A stretch of 64,000 bases of DNA. Origin: Dipylidium caninum (lineage: Eukaryota; Platyhelminthes; Cestoda; Cyclophyllidea; Dipylidiidae). Location of the stretch: the NCBI GenBank assembly GCA_017562135.1, contig QEYB01001685.1:372001-436000 (forward strand), written 5' to 3'. Positions 48,633 to 60,600 of the stretch are shown here, one piece after another (the first letter of the stretch is position 1; the number at the start of each line of letters is the position of its first letter). The notes beneath the pieces were generated by a model. The model was not told the DNA's origin. It searched no databases and was given only the letters and a program-made list of their open reading frames with translations. Both the position numbers and the translations under genes were made by a program.

Positions 48633-49708
48633 TTACGTTGTTGTCGGGGCACTGGGAGACTCAGTCCTGCGTACTTTCGCCTCGGACGTCTGCTTCCGGG
48701 ACTGTTGTTGCCGCTGTTGCGTCAGATTCAGCACCGTAGAGGCGTGGCGCTTCTTACTTTCGCCACAGTCACTGTGAGCGTTCGGCTCGGTGCCGCGGAG
48801 AATGACGGCAATCTCCGATTCCACGAAGCTCCACGGCACTCCGGGAGTCTCCGGAAGTGTGCACAACTGTCCACTGGGACAATGGAATCGCCGTCTCTCC
48901 TCCACTGCTTTGTCTTCCTCCTTGGAGCCCTCGCCCTCTTCCACATTCACTATCGTGGCTCTGGCGCAGGCGAAGCAGAATCGGTGTTCCTGACGCACTG
49001 GGCATTGGACAAAGTGTCTCCCCTCCAACGCGGCTCCGCACACGAGGCAGCGAGCTTGAACTAGCTCCTCTTCCATGTACGACAACGCCTCTTCCAGTCT
49101 GCACCAGGTTCCGTGTTGAGTCTCAATCCCCAATTCTGCCTCTGCCACATCCATTTGCTCCACAAGTTTGGCCACACCCCGCAACAATTTGCCCGAAGCT
49201 GCAGGATACTCGAAAATAGTCGGTCGCGGAGTGGGCAACTGGTGTTCTGAGAAAGACCCACACATAACGCTGATTTTGGTGTTGTTTGACTCATTGCGCG
49301 CACCGAAGCGGGGAATCTAAACTCCCGAGTGTGGTTTTGTTGCTGCGGCTGCCTCTGTTGGTTATTACTGCTGTTATTATTATTCTGATGTTGTTGGAGC
49401 AACCTCAGGGCTTCCATGTAGAGGGCAAAAATAACTGGATGGTGGTGTGTGAGAAAAGGATGAGTCTTCAGAGCCCTCGGCTTCTCCTCATTCTTCAGAA
49501 GTGCGTGTTTTTGTGCACCTACCCATTGAATGACTTGTTCTATCCGATCAGCACCCTCGTAGTTGACACAGCCTCGACACACGGGGACGGAAAAGTCAAA
49601 GACGAGCGCCCACGGACTTCGTGGCAGTTCACAGAGGAAACAGTGAATACGCACCGGATTTTCCACCTTCATTAAAGCAGTTTTTGATGCCTCCTTTCCT
49701 CCTGTCAT
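48633..49708 (-). CDS. IRF2BP: IRF2BP-type transcriptional corepressor (zinc finger plus RING-like)
   Basis: IRF2BP1/2/L proteins are nuclear corepressors with an N-terminal C4 zinc finger and a C-terminal RING-like domain. Two minus-strand exons: 49708-49304 and 49238-48633 (stop TAA), 336 residues. The N-terminal finger reads [17 protein letters not shown] followed by [18 protein letters not shown], nearly the family consensus ([35 protein letters not shown]). The C-terminal domain has [38 protein letters not shown] and [14 protein letters not shown], matching human CTLCHERLEDTHFVQCP and VPWAFMQGEIATIL. The linker is short and Gln/Asn-rich ([10 protein letters not shown]). The 65-bp intron joins phase 0 to phase 0 only if the second of two tandem acceptors is used. 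The start is the ATG just before ACAGGAGG; an in-frame TTG precedes it. Confidence 0.9.
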
Positions 49709-50368
49709 CAAATGCGCTTGCTGCTTCGAGAATGACTTGAACTGGTGGCTATAAAGTGATCACACGTGCTTCCACGCTTCTGATTGGTTGCCTCCCCTCT
49801 TTCCTCTGATTGGCCAGCTGAAACTTCCGAGTCTACTTAACATTAATTTCCAGGTGATCGCTTTTCTCCCACCAATTTAGTAGGATTTGTAGGAAAAATT
49901 TTCCCCTTGTTGCGATTTATCCTCTTATGGTTTTTAAAGCTACCCATCAGTTTTCATTTTGCGGTTGAACATACATATGCCAGAAAGGGCGAATACAAAG
50001 TACCGGAACACAAATTTTGAAGAAAAAACCTTCCAATGGGTACGCCCCGGTTGATTGTTTCCCCGTCGCAGTCACCCATGGGCTATTTGTTTCTTATTTG
50101 GCCACAAAAAGCATACTAGAGTGGAGAGCACTTATTTCCGCGAGAGCGACTTGACGACACGCAAACATCTCCACTTCTACCAGCATTCTGGGGGCAAATT
50201 TTCAACCCGTCTCCCGCCTCACTCACTCCAAAGATTATTAAGAACCACCGATTTTGATTAAAAATTATGAGGATGGTATTTAAAGGAGGGGGAGAGGGCC
50301 GAGTCGCCTTCCCTTTCTCCGCGTGTGCGACACGCAAACCTCGGCTGCGTGACTCGCAGTCATCGTGA

Positions 50369-50409
50369 TGTGTGTGCGTGTGTGTGTGTGTGTGCGAGAG
50401 AGAGAGAGT
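50369..50409. repeat. (GT)n(AG)n compound microsatellite
   Basis: A run of GT repeats (50369-50394) is followed directly by AG repeats (50395-50409), about 660 bp upstream of the IRF2BP start codon. Confidence 0.85.
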
Positions 50410-51540
50410 AGGGAGAGGAGGTCTGCCGCAAAGCTCCCTGCTCCAGACCTTCCTCGCCATCGGAATATGCACACACCATGGGGTGGATGCGAGTCACGCA
50501 GAACGGAGAGACGCTAGTCTGGAAGGCCGCCTCCAACTTGGTGTACGTGAACGTTTCCAAGGGAGACGCGGTACCGGCCAGAACGACCGGAGGTGAAGAT
50601 CTCAGAAGCCAGTCTCGGGAGATTTCGACACGCTGACACATAGTGGAGGTGTCTTTGCAGACCCCCGCCTGTTGCGCCCCTCTGCCATTTTGTGGCCTGG
50701 CAAAATGACCGGACACGGATGTGGACGAACCGCCGCCACGCAATTCGTCTGCTTAATGTTTTGCTTCCTCTCAGAAATTGCAGGAATTTGGTGAAAGACG
50801 AGATGATGGTCCACGAGACCAGTAGCGCAAGCCAGCTGCGACTTTCCATCTCGCGTATTTTTGGTCCTTTTTAACACTGGTTCTCGTAAATGACCACTTT
50901 TCTCCTTTCAACAGGTCCCCCCCCGCACGACCTCGGTTATCTCGCGTAGTCGGGCCTCGTCTTCTGCTAGACGTTGAGTTTTGGAGCCGACCTCGGTGGT
51001 CCCGTCCCGAATTCCGACACCGACATGTCGGTTACTCGACGACATCCTCATGCTGCCAGCAGACAAAAGACGAATGACTGTCCTCCCGGGTGATGGGGCG
51101 AGTGGCGGGGGATTGTCATCGTGGCCGTGTAGATTCGCAGCCGAAGAAGGCGCGTCGGGAGGTCACACGAAAGCCCGTGGGTGTTGGAGCGGGAAAAGAC
51201 AGGAGGCTGCCCGTGGAGCAATGCAGCATCATCGGTGTTGGCACAACGCTCCGACTGATGTTCTCGGCCGCGAATGCTGGCAATTCGTTTCAAAGCGCCC
51301 TCTTGGGCGGGAGGTTTGGCTGCAGCGACAGCGGCAACAGGAGCAGTGGCAGCACGCGACCTCGTAATATTTAATACCATCACGCACAAATGCCCTGAAA
51401 AGGCGAGGAAAGGGGAAGGCAACCACGACGCGACGCCAAATTGATTGGACAAATTGATTTATCTCCACTGGAGCCTTCAAAGGCTGCCTCTTTGCGAGAG
51501 CGTGGGAACACCACCACGAATGCCTCTGAATCTAACTGAT

Positions 51541-51780
51541 ATTTATGATCTCCCTCTCTCGCTCTCGTCCTTGCTCTCCTCCCTCCCTCCCTCCATCCCT
51601 CCCCTCCTCTCTCCCTCCCTTCCTTCCTTCCTTCGTTCCTTTCGCTCCCGCTCCGCCCTTCGCCCTCTTCCTCGCTTCCGCCCTTCACCCTCCTTCTCCT
51701 TCTCCCTCTCGCTCTCTCGTCCTTCCTCAGTCCAAAGCTCCCTCGTTGCCTCTCTCGACCTCTCGCGCCCTCTAAGCACA
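51541..51780. repeat. Long pyrimidine tract (CCCT/CCTT/CTCT-rich)
   Basis: About 240 bp of nearly pure pyrimidine on the plus strand, with repeated CCCTCC, CTTCCTTC and CTCGCTCTC units. The apparent proteins on each strand (Ser/Leu/Pro-rich on one, Arg/Glu/Gly-rich on the other) are composition artefacts. Confidence 0.8.
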
Positions 51781-51966
51781 CATTGACATGCAACCAGGCA
51801 ACTGAGCAGTCTCGGCAGACACGAAAACACACACAAGCTTACACAAAACCGTGCGTGTTTATGTGGATGATGGGAGAAATTCGGTCAATTCCCACTTTTA
51901 CGATTTTGAAAGTTGAGAACACCAAAAACCCATTCGCCTTCATCGCATCTGTCAGTTTCTAAGATC
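51721..51966 (+). repeat. Direct repeat, copy 1
   Basis: From CTCAGTCCAAAGCTCC to the end of CATCTGTCAGTTTCTAA this stretch aligns with 52909-53170 in the same orientation. Identical blocks include GAGCAGTCTCGGCAGACACG and GAAAGTTGAG. It begins within the pyrimidine tract. Confidence 0.8.
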
Positions 51967-52908
51967 TGGGGGTTTTGGGGGCCAGGCACTGCGCGCCACC
52001 TCTCGTGCGACTAGTCTTTTCGCGTTTCAAACGGTTATAATGAAAAATTGTCCGCCGAGAACCCCAAAATCGTGGTTTTCGTGGAGAAGCGCTTTGGTCC
52101 CGTGGCCTCAGCCGCCACGGGGATGCGCTCCACGTCCTCCGTCGCATCGCAGCTCCTCCGCCAACCAACTTGTTCACGGCTGCGCGCCTCCTCGTCGCCC
52201 TGCGAGTGCGGCGTGGAGAGACTCCTCGGAGGCCAAAACGCCGCCGTCCTGTCTCGACGCGCACCGGTCAGCGAGTAACCATCGCAACCGCCTGTCGTCT
52301 CCCGAGGGAACAGGTGAGGCGGCGGCACATGTTGTTGGACTCGAGTGTGAATGAACTGACAAGTGGGACAGAGGCGCGCTGCTCACGGCGAGGCGGGCAG
52401 TCATTCAGGCATTTTGGACAAACGAAATGCCAATGAGATCTTCTTGGCCAATCGCATTCGGGCTCGCCGTGGTGTCCAAGTGCTGACAACTCAAGGACGC
52501 ATTAGCCGCTCCCTGATCACCTTCCTCCCCGTAGAAGTTCGAATCATCCCGTGTAAAGCGATTTTCCAGTGTGGGTGGATAAATTGTGATGGATGAAAGC
52601 CACCGCATCCCGGTCAGCCCCACGCCCGCTCCTCACCCAGCCTTGGACACATTTTGTGCTGGTGTGACTGGAGATTTCTGCATCCAAATGGAAGAAGATG
52701 TGCAGGCTGATTGGAGACAAGTGCTGAGGAGGTTAACACACACAGAGAGAAGACTTGCATTAGTCCTGTCCAGTGCGCGAGAACCACGCTCCTCTGTGGA
52801 GGTTTCCTCGTTCCCCGGAGCCCAGTCCAAAGAAATGTCCCCCTCTGCGGAGTTGTGCGCAGTCGAGGCGGAAAGTCCACCCGCTTCTCCACGCCTTCCC
52901 CATCGCCC

Positions 52909-53170
52909 TTTCTCAGTCCAAAGCTCCTTCGTTGCCTTTCGTTGTGTCTTCGTCTCTCAAAACACACATCCAAACTCACGCGCAATCAGGCAACCGAGCA
53001 GTCTCGGCAGACACGAAATCACGCACAAATGTACACAAGACATTATGTGTGTGTATGAGGAAGACGGGAGAAAATTTGTCAATTCCCACTCACGAAAAGC
53101 CAATTTTATAATTTGGAAAGTTGAGGACACGAAAACTCCATTCACTTTCATCGTGTCTGTCAGTCTCTAA
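52909..53170 (+). repeat. Direct repeat, copy 2
   Basis: The second copy lies about 1.2 kb after the first, at roughly 75-80% identity by eye with several small insertions. It keeps TCAGTCCAAAGCTCC, GAGCAGTCTCGGCAGACACG and TCGTGTCTGTCAGT. I found no third copy in the window. Confidence 0.8.
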
Positions 53171-54950
53171 ACGCGGTGTTTTTGCGGGGCGGTTAGAGAG
53201 ACTGCATTTCTTGCTGATCAACCCTTGTCGGGTCTCGGGGACCACTTTGCCTCGCCCAGGCCTCAGTCTTCAGCGACATTCTGCCCTGGCGATCTCCTTG
53301 TCTGCCACCTTCCTGGGCAGTGGAAGGCCTCAGTCTGAGTTTCACCCACATTCCCACCGCCGACGATTTCAGTTAACACGCTTCAAAACTCCCGCCGTAG
53401 ATCGTAGCACCGCAGAACGTCTCTTGCGAGTGAATGGACAACGAGCTGGCTGGTAGCAGCCCCTTTCTCGCTCCACTCCCGTCCTTCTCAGCCAAACAAA
53501 GCCGGGTCAACAAAGTTTCCGCGGTTGGGGGAGCGAGCAAACGACTGGCAGCGCCCTTAAAGTACCTCCTCCTCCGCCACAGCGATGTGCCGCTGCAACC
53601 ACTTTAAAGCCCTGACGCTGTGAGACCAAGTTCTCCACGTTTTAGTGTCCCGCTCCCCACCCCGGAACGGTGTTTCCCTCATTTTCCGGATTAACTCGCC
53701 TGATTTCGACCTCTAAAACGGAGAGACACATCCTCTCCGTTGGCACCGAGTGTGGATCGCGTCTGTCGGAATAATCGGCGTCCTCCTCCTCCTCCTCCTT
53801 GTCTGCCCATCGCCCCCAAGGGAAGGGCACTTTTGCGAAGTTTCCTGACCGTCCTCTCGAGGGACCGAAGAGGCGAATGAGGTTTGCGTGTCGCCGCAGC
53901 AAGTGCGCAGATGTCAACGAAACCTCTGCTTCACCCATGCGGAGAAGGGGGCGGATGGGAGGGAGAAGGTGCCCCCCCCCCTCCTCGGCAAACGTCCGAT
54001 CGCGCTTCGGGGTTGAGACGATGCGTTTGGAACGGACGATCTGTGGACAAGTCTGGACAGGCATTGGCCATTTCCAGCCAGTCACCGTCAAGGTGGCAAT
54101 GACAGCTGAGCGTCTAACTGGCGGTCTAGGGAAAACTCGAGTCCGGAGATCGTTAGTCAATGAACAACCAATCGCCTTCGAGGGCACCGTGGGGTCGCCA
54201 GCATCGCCCTCGACGGCGGCGGGCACTTGCACTCCACCTCGCCTTCTGCCCACGCAGCCCCGAGTGGCTGCGGAACTGGCGCCTCCTCCGCCCGCAGCGG
54301 GTCGGGAGGAGACTTCGCCACCTCCTTACGGGCTGGTTTTCTGCTACCTCTCAAATTCTTAGGCCAAGTTGCGTTTGACGCCATCTTGAAAGGCCCACTT
54401 GCCCGCAGACTCGCTTCCGTCGAACAGTTGTGTCTGGTCACGGATGAGCAGACGCAAACAGGGTCAAGTGAAGCCAATCTTCGGGAGGAGTTTTCTTGCT
54501 GCCTCCGTTTGGTCAGGAAAAAGCTTCGCTGTGTGAGGGTAGCGTGACATTTCAGCCTTAGTTAACCTCAGCTGGAGTTTATTTCCCCGGCGGAAGCACG
54601 GGAGAGTCTGTTCCGCGCCCAAGGCGTGCCAAGTGGCGTCCTGAACATCCACAGCCCACGTGTTATGACTGGCCATTAAAACAACTGACTGGTGGCGCGG
54701 AAACGCGCCTCCCGGAATGAAATGGTGGAGGAGGCGGAGCATCGCCCGAGGTGAGGCCACGTCTTCACCCGTCCGAAATTCATTGTTCAAACCGAGGAGG
54801 ACGCGAGGATCGGGTTGGTACGGTGGGTGAAGGAATGCGAGATTGCGGAATTTAACCTGAGGGGTTTGCCAACCTCGTCTACCGTCAACCGTGCCACAGT
54901 ATGTCGCTGGCGAAGGCGGTGCCGAGGAGGTGGATGGAAAGACTGCCAGT

Positions 54951-55151
54951 CGCGCCTCCACCGCCATCGCCGCCACCACCGCCGCCGCTGCTGCTGCTGC
55001 TTCCAGAGAGATAACACTCAGTCACGCAAGCGCCATATCTCGCCTCGCGTGTAGCGGACCAACGGCCACGGCCTTGACGCTCGGACCACGCCATGTTGAC
55101 GCGACGGAGGCGGAGGCGGAGGCTGAGGAGACGGAGGAGGAGGAGGAGGCG
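54951..55151. repeat. Triplet-rich low-complexity region
   Basis: CCACCGCCATCGCCGCC, GCTGCTGCTGCT and, further on, GGAGGCGGAGGCGGAGGC with GGAGGAGGAGGAGG. Frames on both strands give homopolymeric Ala, Arg, Glu or Ser runs, so no protein is called. Confidence 0.6.
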
Positions 55152-56629
55152 ATCATTGCGTGAGTCTGGCGTGAGTTGCGTGCGGCAGAGCCATTAGGTG
55201 AAGATGAATTATTCACTCATTCACTCACTCGTCCGTTCATTTAGGCTGGGAGCTTTGCTCTTGAGAAAGGCATTCCACCTGGAGGCACATCCCATTTTTC
55301 TCTTTTACCGCTGGTGTCTACTGCCCCTGCTGTCCCTTCCGCATCGGTCTCAGTGATATTTTCCCGCTCACGCGCATACAAACTCTTCAATCAGACGATC
55401 CTCGCCGCTCTCGCTTATACGTCTTTTCAGTAGTATCTTCGTCACTCACCTCCCTCCCGCTTCTACAGTTGCGGGGCGTCGTTGACTGTCCAAACGGCCC
55501 ATTTCCGGAGTTCTACCTCCATTTTCCCCGAATCTTCCGTTGAAGGGCGGTGCCATAGGCATTCTTTCAACGATTGGCGGGAAATGGAGTAGAAGGACAA
55601 GTATTTTGCCTTTCTTGTTGTGCGCAGCGAAGACTGAAAGACCTCCCACCGAATCCTCTTTGCAAGTAAACGCCTGGAATGACTGGGAATTGCGCACACA
55701 GTGTCCCGCGCCGATTTCAAAGACGGCAGTCCTCGATCGTCACCCGAGGCGCGGATTGTTCGGCCGTCCGCTCGGGCGAAGTGCTCCGCCACCAACGGCC
55801 TTCCTCCCTCGTCTTCGCCCAATCCGGACGATGTTCTTTCGCACGGACAAAAGCGACGCAAATACGTCTTTTCCGTCCGGTGAAGACGTCTAACCGAGGG
55901 AAAACCTACATTAGAAGAATATGTTGCACTCTTCCGGTTTAAGGAGTCTCTTACGACTCTGCTGCTGCGACTTCGTAGGGACGACACGGTGGAAGAGGAC
56001 GGGGACCAGAAAGCCAAGTTTTGGGGATGCAGAGCTTCTCCTGGGCACCAAGAATTCGCATTTGAAAGGCCCCGTGGACAGTTCTTGACCCCCCAACACA
56101 GAGGACCGGGCGATTCCCTCACCGATGATTTGATCGAACAGCTTCTTATTTTGGTCGTAATTTCTGCCCGGTAACCCCTCGCTCGTCGCGTGGGCGGAGA
56201 AGCCGTCTTGGCGATTTTTCGGCCACCCTGACTGCCTCCTCCGCCCGCCGGGGGAGCGACGCCCAAGCCGAGCACGAAAACGCCTCGCTTGCACGCATCT
56301 TTGGGGGGGGATATTTTGGCATAATATGGGAGTCTACCTCACCGAAAATGGTGCACTCGAAGCGACCTCTGTGGAAATTATTACATGCGCACTTTCATCG
56401 CCCGTGGCTCTGTCTCCTCGGTTCTTCAAGCGTAGCACCCGAAATGTGGCCCTGTGACAGGGTGACGGGGCAGGGAAGGCTTTTCCATGGAGCAAAAAAG
56501 GGAAAAGGGCGGATGATTGTGTAAAATTATCATCAGTCGTTGGGCGTACAACGTCGAGCGACGATTTGTCCACACCTTCGAGAAACATTCGACAGAGGTG
56601 AAACGCAATGAAATATCCTCTTTTTCTTA

Positions 56630-57637
56630 GTATCAATAAGCCTTATTAATTATTAACAACTTCTTGCCAGCATGAGACCAAATTGTGTATTCCAACTTGC
56701 CTTAAGACGTTTCATCATTTGATGCGAAAATTTTACCATTGCTTCTTTGATATCTCCATCATTTTTGACTTTTTCGCTCTTCTAACAATTTGGAGAGCAG
56801 AAAAACAAGTGACAGTCGGGGGTGGGCGCCAAGTCCGGGGAGGATGGCGGACGCCACAGAATTTCCCAGCCGCCTCCTGCAATCTCTTGAACATCTGCGG
56901 TCTCTCCTCCTCGACTGCAGTCTTTCAATCATCCAGTTGCTCACGTTACTTCTGCAAATTGAGCTTTTCGTTCCTTTCTCAATTATCCCACCACACACAC
57001 CACAACATTCTCTTCTTCGGAGTCAAATTTGCTCTAGAGGTGGAAGGACTACGTTTGCCAGCTCCACATTATGGCGCTTCTAATGCAATTTTTTCGTATG
57101 TTGTCTACTTTTCAACCCCACTTGTCATCATCCCGTTCGACAATGGCCCGATTTTGCTCTGAGCAAGCAGACATGTGCATACGACGACTCGACCATCCAA
57201 ATTCTTCTCAAATCATTCCTATTGCACCCATCTTGAATAGTTCCACACCACTCCCATCCCCACAATATGGTGCGAAATGCTTTGCTGAGCCGAAATGAAC
57301 TTCTCTGTGATCTCCCAAGCTGTGACAAGAGGACCTCGTTCCAACATGGTCTCAACAGTTTCTCTTTCGAGCAAAGATGGGCGCCCACAACGCGGTTCAT
57401 CGGCGAACTCGAAAGAACCTGTTTCACGTATCAAAAAATGCAACGCTTCTTCCTCATTGAAATTCGTGTAAAGTACGGGGGCAGCAGCCATGGCTGCACT
57501 TAAGACCAGCGTGAATCAACTTTGTTTTAGTTAATTTGCTAAGTCAGTGTATGTAAACATTAAGCAATAAGAATAGAGATGAACATACGCCAAGTAGCCA
57601 TGTGTTACGTGTCATAGAAACAGAGAAAACTTTCTGG
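56630..57637 (-). mobile_element. Degenerate mariner copy 3
   Basis: Minus-strand remnant of the same mariner family. The right end (element 5' end) reads CCAGAAAGTTTTCTCTG after TA at 57638-57639, resembling copy 2's terminal repeat. Further in are ACACGTAACAC, AGCAAATTAACTAAAAC and transposase pieces LYTNFNEEEAL, FADEPRCGRPSLLERE, WEITEKF, AQQSISHHIVGMGVVWNYS and LLSEQNRAIVERDDDKWG. Frameshifts break it and the 5' HTH is partly deleted. The left limit is uncertain because no matching terminal repeat is clear. Confidence 0.75.
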
Positions 57638-57639
57638 TA

Positions 57640-60600
57640 GACATTATTGCACGTGGAAGGGAAATGCGCATTCACCTCCACCGAAACTCAAAGTAAATGG
57701 AAGTGATGGGGATGTGAGAAATGTAGAACTTCCTCTCCCCCATTCCTAGTTTTGCATACACATCTGATCTACTTTAGACTGTAATGAAGCAGAGTGGAAT
57801 AGTTAAGAATTGGTCCCCTTTGGTTGTTCGGTTGGCAGATAGTAAAAATTCTCGATAATACGCTCCGTTTCGAAAATCTTACACAATTTAATGCCTACTG
57901 AATTATTGTAAGTAGATAATTATTTTCTAAATTTTGATTTAAGAAATTTGCGTTGCATCACCGATAAAAGATAGAAATAGTTTTCCTTGCGGAATCATTT
58001 CGCATTGAGACCAATTAGTCGGTGGTATTAAGATGCAATGCTTATTCGGAGATGATTTAGCTTCAACGTCGAGTGCTATTGTGAACAGAAAAATCTCGGC
58101 ACTTATCAAATGTCTTCCATTCATCCAGGAATGAGACTACTCGGTAGACTCACGATTTTTGCAAAGTACTTCGACAGACAGTTCTTGAACTACCGCTCAG
58201 TCGAAGAGCTTTGCTCGATAGCACTCAACGCAATTTCTTGGATAGAGTGGATTTTACAAATCTCCTTCCGAAAATCCTGGAGACAATTGCTTGTCGCTGC
58301 ATGGGAATGACACGCGTTTCCTTCGTAGAGACCCCTTTGCTTGCAGGTGGCCATACACCGGCAAGAAAAGAATGCCTTTTTTGCATTGGTAAATCTTTCA
58401 ACAGACGTAAGGCACCGATATGTGGAGAATCTCGCCGTCCCCGGATCATAGGGGCTAGCAGTGATAGAGACGGCTCTTTTGCCGAAATAACGGAAATTGC
58501 CTGTTGAACCACTTGTAAATGGGTGAGAGGATTGTAAATGACCGCTAATTTGTTCACTCACCTCCTCTTCACAGTTGATAGAGCCGAATCACTCTCGGGG
58601 GAGGAGACGAGAGGCTCTCCCTTTCCCTCTCACCTCTGCACATCCGAAAAATGTGTCCTCTGCCAACAAATTGTAGGTAAAATAATTTGAGAGGCGAAGT
58701 GCACGCGACACATCCTGTCTCCGCAAAGTCCGTGAACCAGACATTAGCGGCGTTGCATTCCTTTTTGGTATAAGAACAATTTCCAAGGCCGAGGTGGCAT
58801 GCGAGAGAGAGCCACCGGCCACAGGGTCGACTTTTTCGCTCCTGCCACGTCCTGTTGCCTTCCCCTCGGCAACACTTCCGGTCTCCATCGAGAACGCCGT
58901 GAAATTTGAGGGTTCCTCGAGTCCACACATGGAAGGGACGTCCTGATCGACGTGGCTTAGGGCGTCGAAGTCATTGGGGACGGCGTGGATGTCTCGGAAC
59001 TAAAGCCCGGCGATTTATTCTCGTCCGGTGAAGGATACTGGCTTTCGAGTTTTCAAGTCCGCTTCTCCAGACACCGTTCCAGGAGCTCCGTGTTTCGCAA
59101 ATGACAGACCGTAAGTGCCGCTTTATCCAAATAAGTATTTTTGGCCGGCTGAATGTTCAGGATTGTTTAGAAAGGCTTCAACCGACTCCATCTCGATATG
59201 CCGTTCTACGGCCCCGCCACCGCACCACACGGCAAGAAACCCCTCCTCTCCACTTCACTGCGCAGACAGGCAATCGCCTTGCCGCCGGTGATCGGGCAGT
59301 TGTAAACTTTGAATGTGGATAAACCGGGAAGTTTCAATATCACCCCCCCCCCCCCAATCTTTACATTCATCGGAGAGCTACCAGTGTGGAGGGAGGGGAC
59401 ATTTGGTCTGGGTCCCAGCACCTTCAGGTCCCTCGGTCGCTCGAATGATTCTCGCGCTGGATTACCTCTGCCTCAGCCCCGCTCGGGTCCCCTGGATTAA
59501 ACGGCAGTACAACTTGACAGCCTCCGCCAGGCGAGCTCGAGGGCTTGCAGGATGGCGCTGTCCTCCTTGGAGTCCGAATAACTTCGCCTTGGTTGTGAAT
59601 GCTTCTCGGAGGATCGGCTGAAGGGCCCAGAACTGGAGTAAGTAGGTAGTTAGTGAGGAAATTGAGCCTACTGCACACACTTAGGCCCCCTCGCAACTGC
59701 TTGTGGAGATTGTGAGTGCAGTGTACAGGGCTGAAAGCTCTTGACTCATAAATTTGTTGCCTTCAGTTCCCCCTCGTCTGAAAGAATGTTCTTCTCCTGA
59801 GGCAAAGCTCGTCTTCAACGCGAAACGAATCTCCACTTTCATCAAACTTGCTGAAAGGCTCGCAGAGGAGTGGGGAAAGGACTGCAAGAGCCCAGCGCTT
59901 GTAGATTTCACCCTCCACTCGTCGAGACATCAGAATAGCTGCAACAGTACGTTTTGGATTCGTAATAAATTCGAGACGTGCTTGAATAGTCAGCAAGCCT
60001 CGCCACCCCGCATCACCGCTTACCAACAAGATCGCAATCGCCAGGGGCCCACAAATACAGTTGACTTGTTTGCCAATCGCGCCACCAGCAGACATTTTAA
60101 ATCGCCGCTTCACACATCGCCCAGACTCACAGCCCTGATCCCTCGCTGCCAAGGAAAACATCCCATCTGGAGGTCCTTCATGTGGGACTGCGCCCGGAGG
60201 TATATTCCCCCGGAGGTATATTCCCCCGCCAGTGGGTTGAAGTCGGGGATCGCGCGTTATCCCCTTTCCGGTTCATTCCCGCTCTCCTCCACACCTTCTT
60301 CTTGCCTTCCACATTTCCCAGTATTTCCTCTCCTTTTAGGACACTCTCTAGGAGTCGCGAATGAGAAGTCATCAAGGTAAATAGTGGGAATAACTTGCGT
60401 CGAGAACACTTAGGAAAAAAAGCTGTATGGGGTTGATTCAGGAGCATTTCATTGAATTAGAAGGCAGGATTAGAGGATAAATGAGAGGTAGATTAAAGTG
60501 GATCGTGCATGACGGTCTGATTGCCTTTGGAACTCGGCTGTTGGGCCTAGGTGAGCCAGAGTGCGCCCAGTGTGGAAGATTTTGTCGGCCATCAGGCACT

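Larger units (their letters stand above)
49709..56629. other. Gene-poor GC-rich region upstream of IRF2BP
   Basis: About 7 kb with no gene I can support. It is GC-rich and low-complexity, with a GT/AG microsatellite, a pyrimidine tract, a 250-bp direct repeat and GCC/GGAGGC triplet runs near 54.95-55.15 kb. Long open frames occur on both strands (for example 53642-54253, 54464-54979, 55463-56275), often antisense to each other, as expected from high GC with few stops. The 49.7-50.5 kb part should hold the IRF2BP promoter and 5' UTR. Confidence 0.4.

Noticed and set aside
49239..49303. Apparent frameshift in the IRF2BP gene
   Set aside because: A 65-bp intron from GTGCGC to ACACCAG joins both frames in phase 0.
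51380..51836. Long Arg/Glu-rich and Ser/Pro-rich open frames on opposite strands
   Set aside because: They translate the pyrimidine tract and its complement; no motif or plausible splice structure supports a protein.
54464..54979. 171-codon minus-strand open frame
   Set aside because: It is antisense to other long frames in GC-rich DNA, has no recognisable domain, and is not supported by neighbouring exons.
59754..60380. 208-codon plus-strand open frame, the longest in the distal region
   Set aside because: No family motif is visible, it crosses a recent 16-bp tandem duplication, and a 132-codon frame runs antisense through it.
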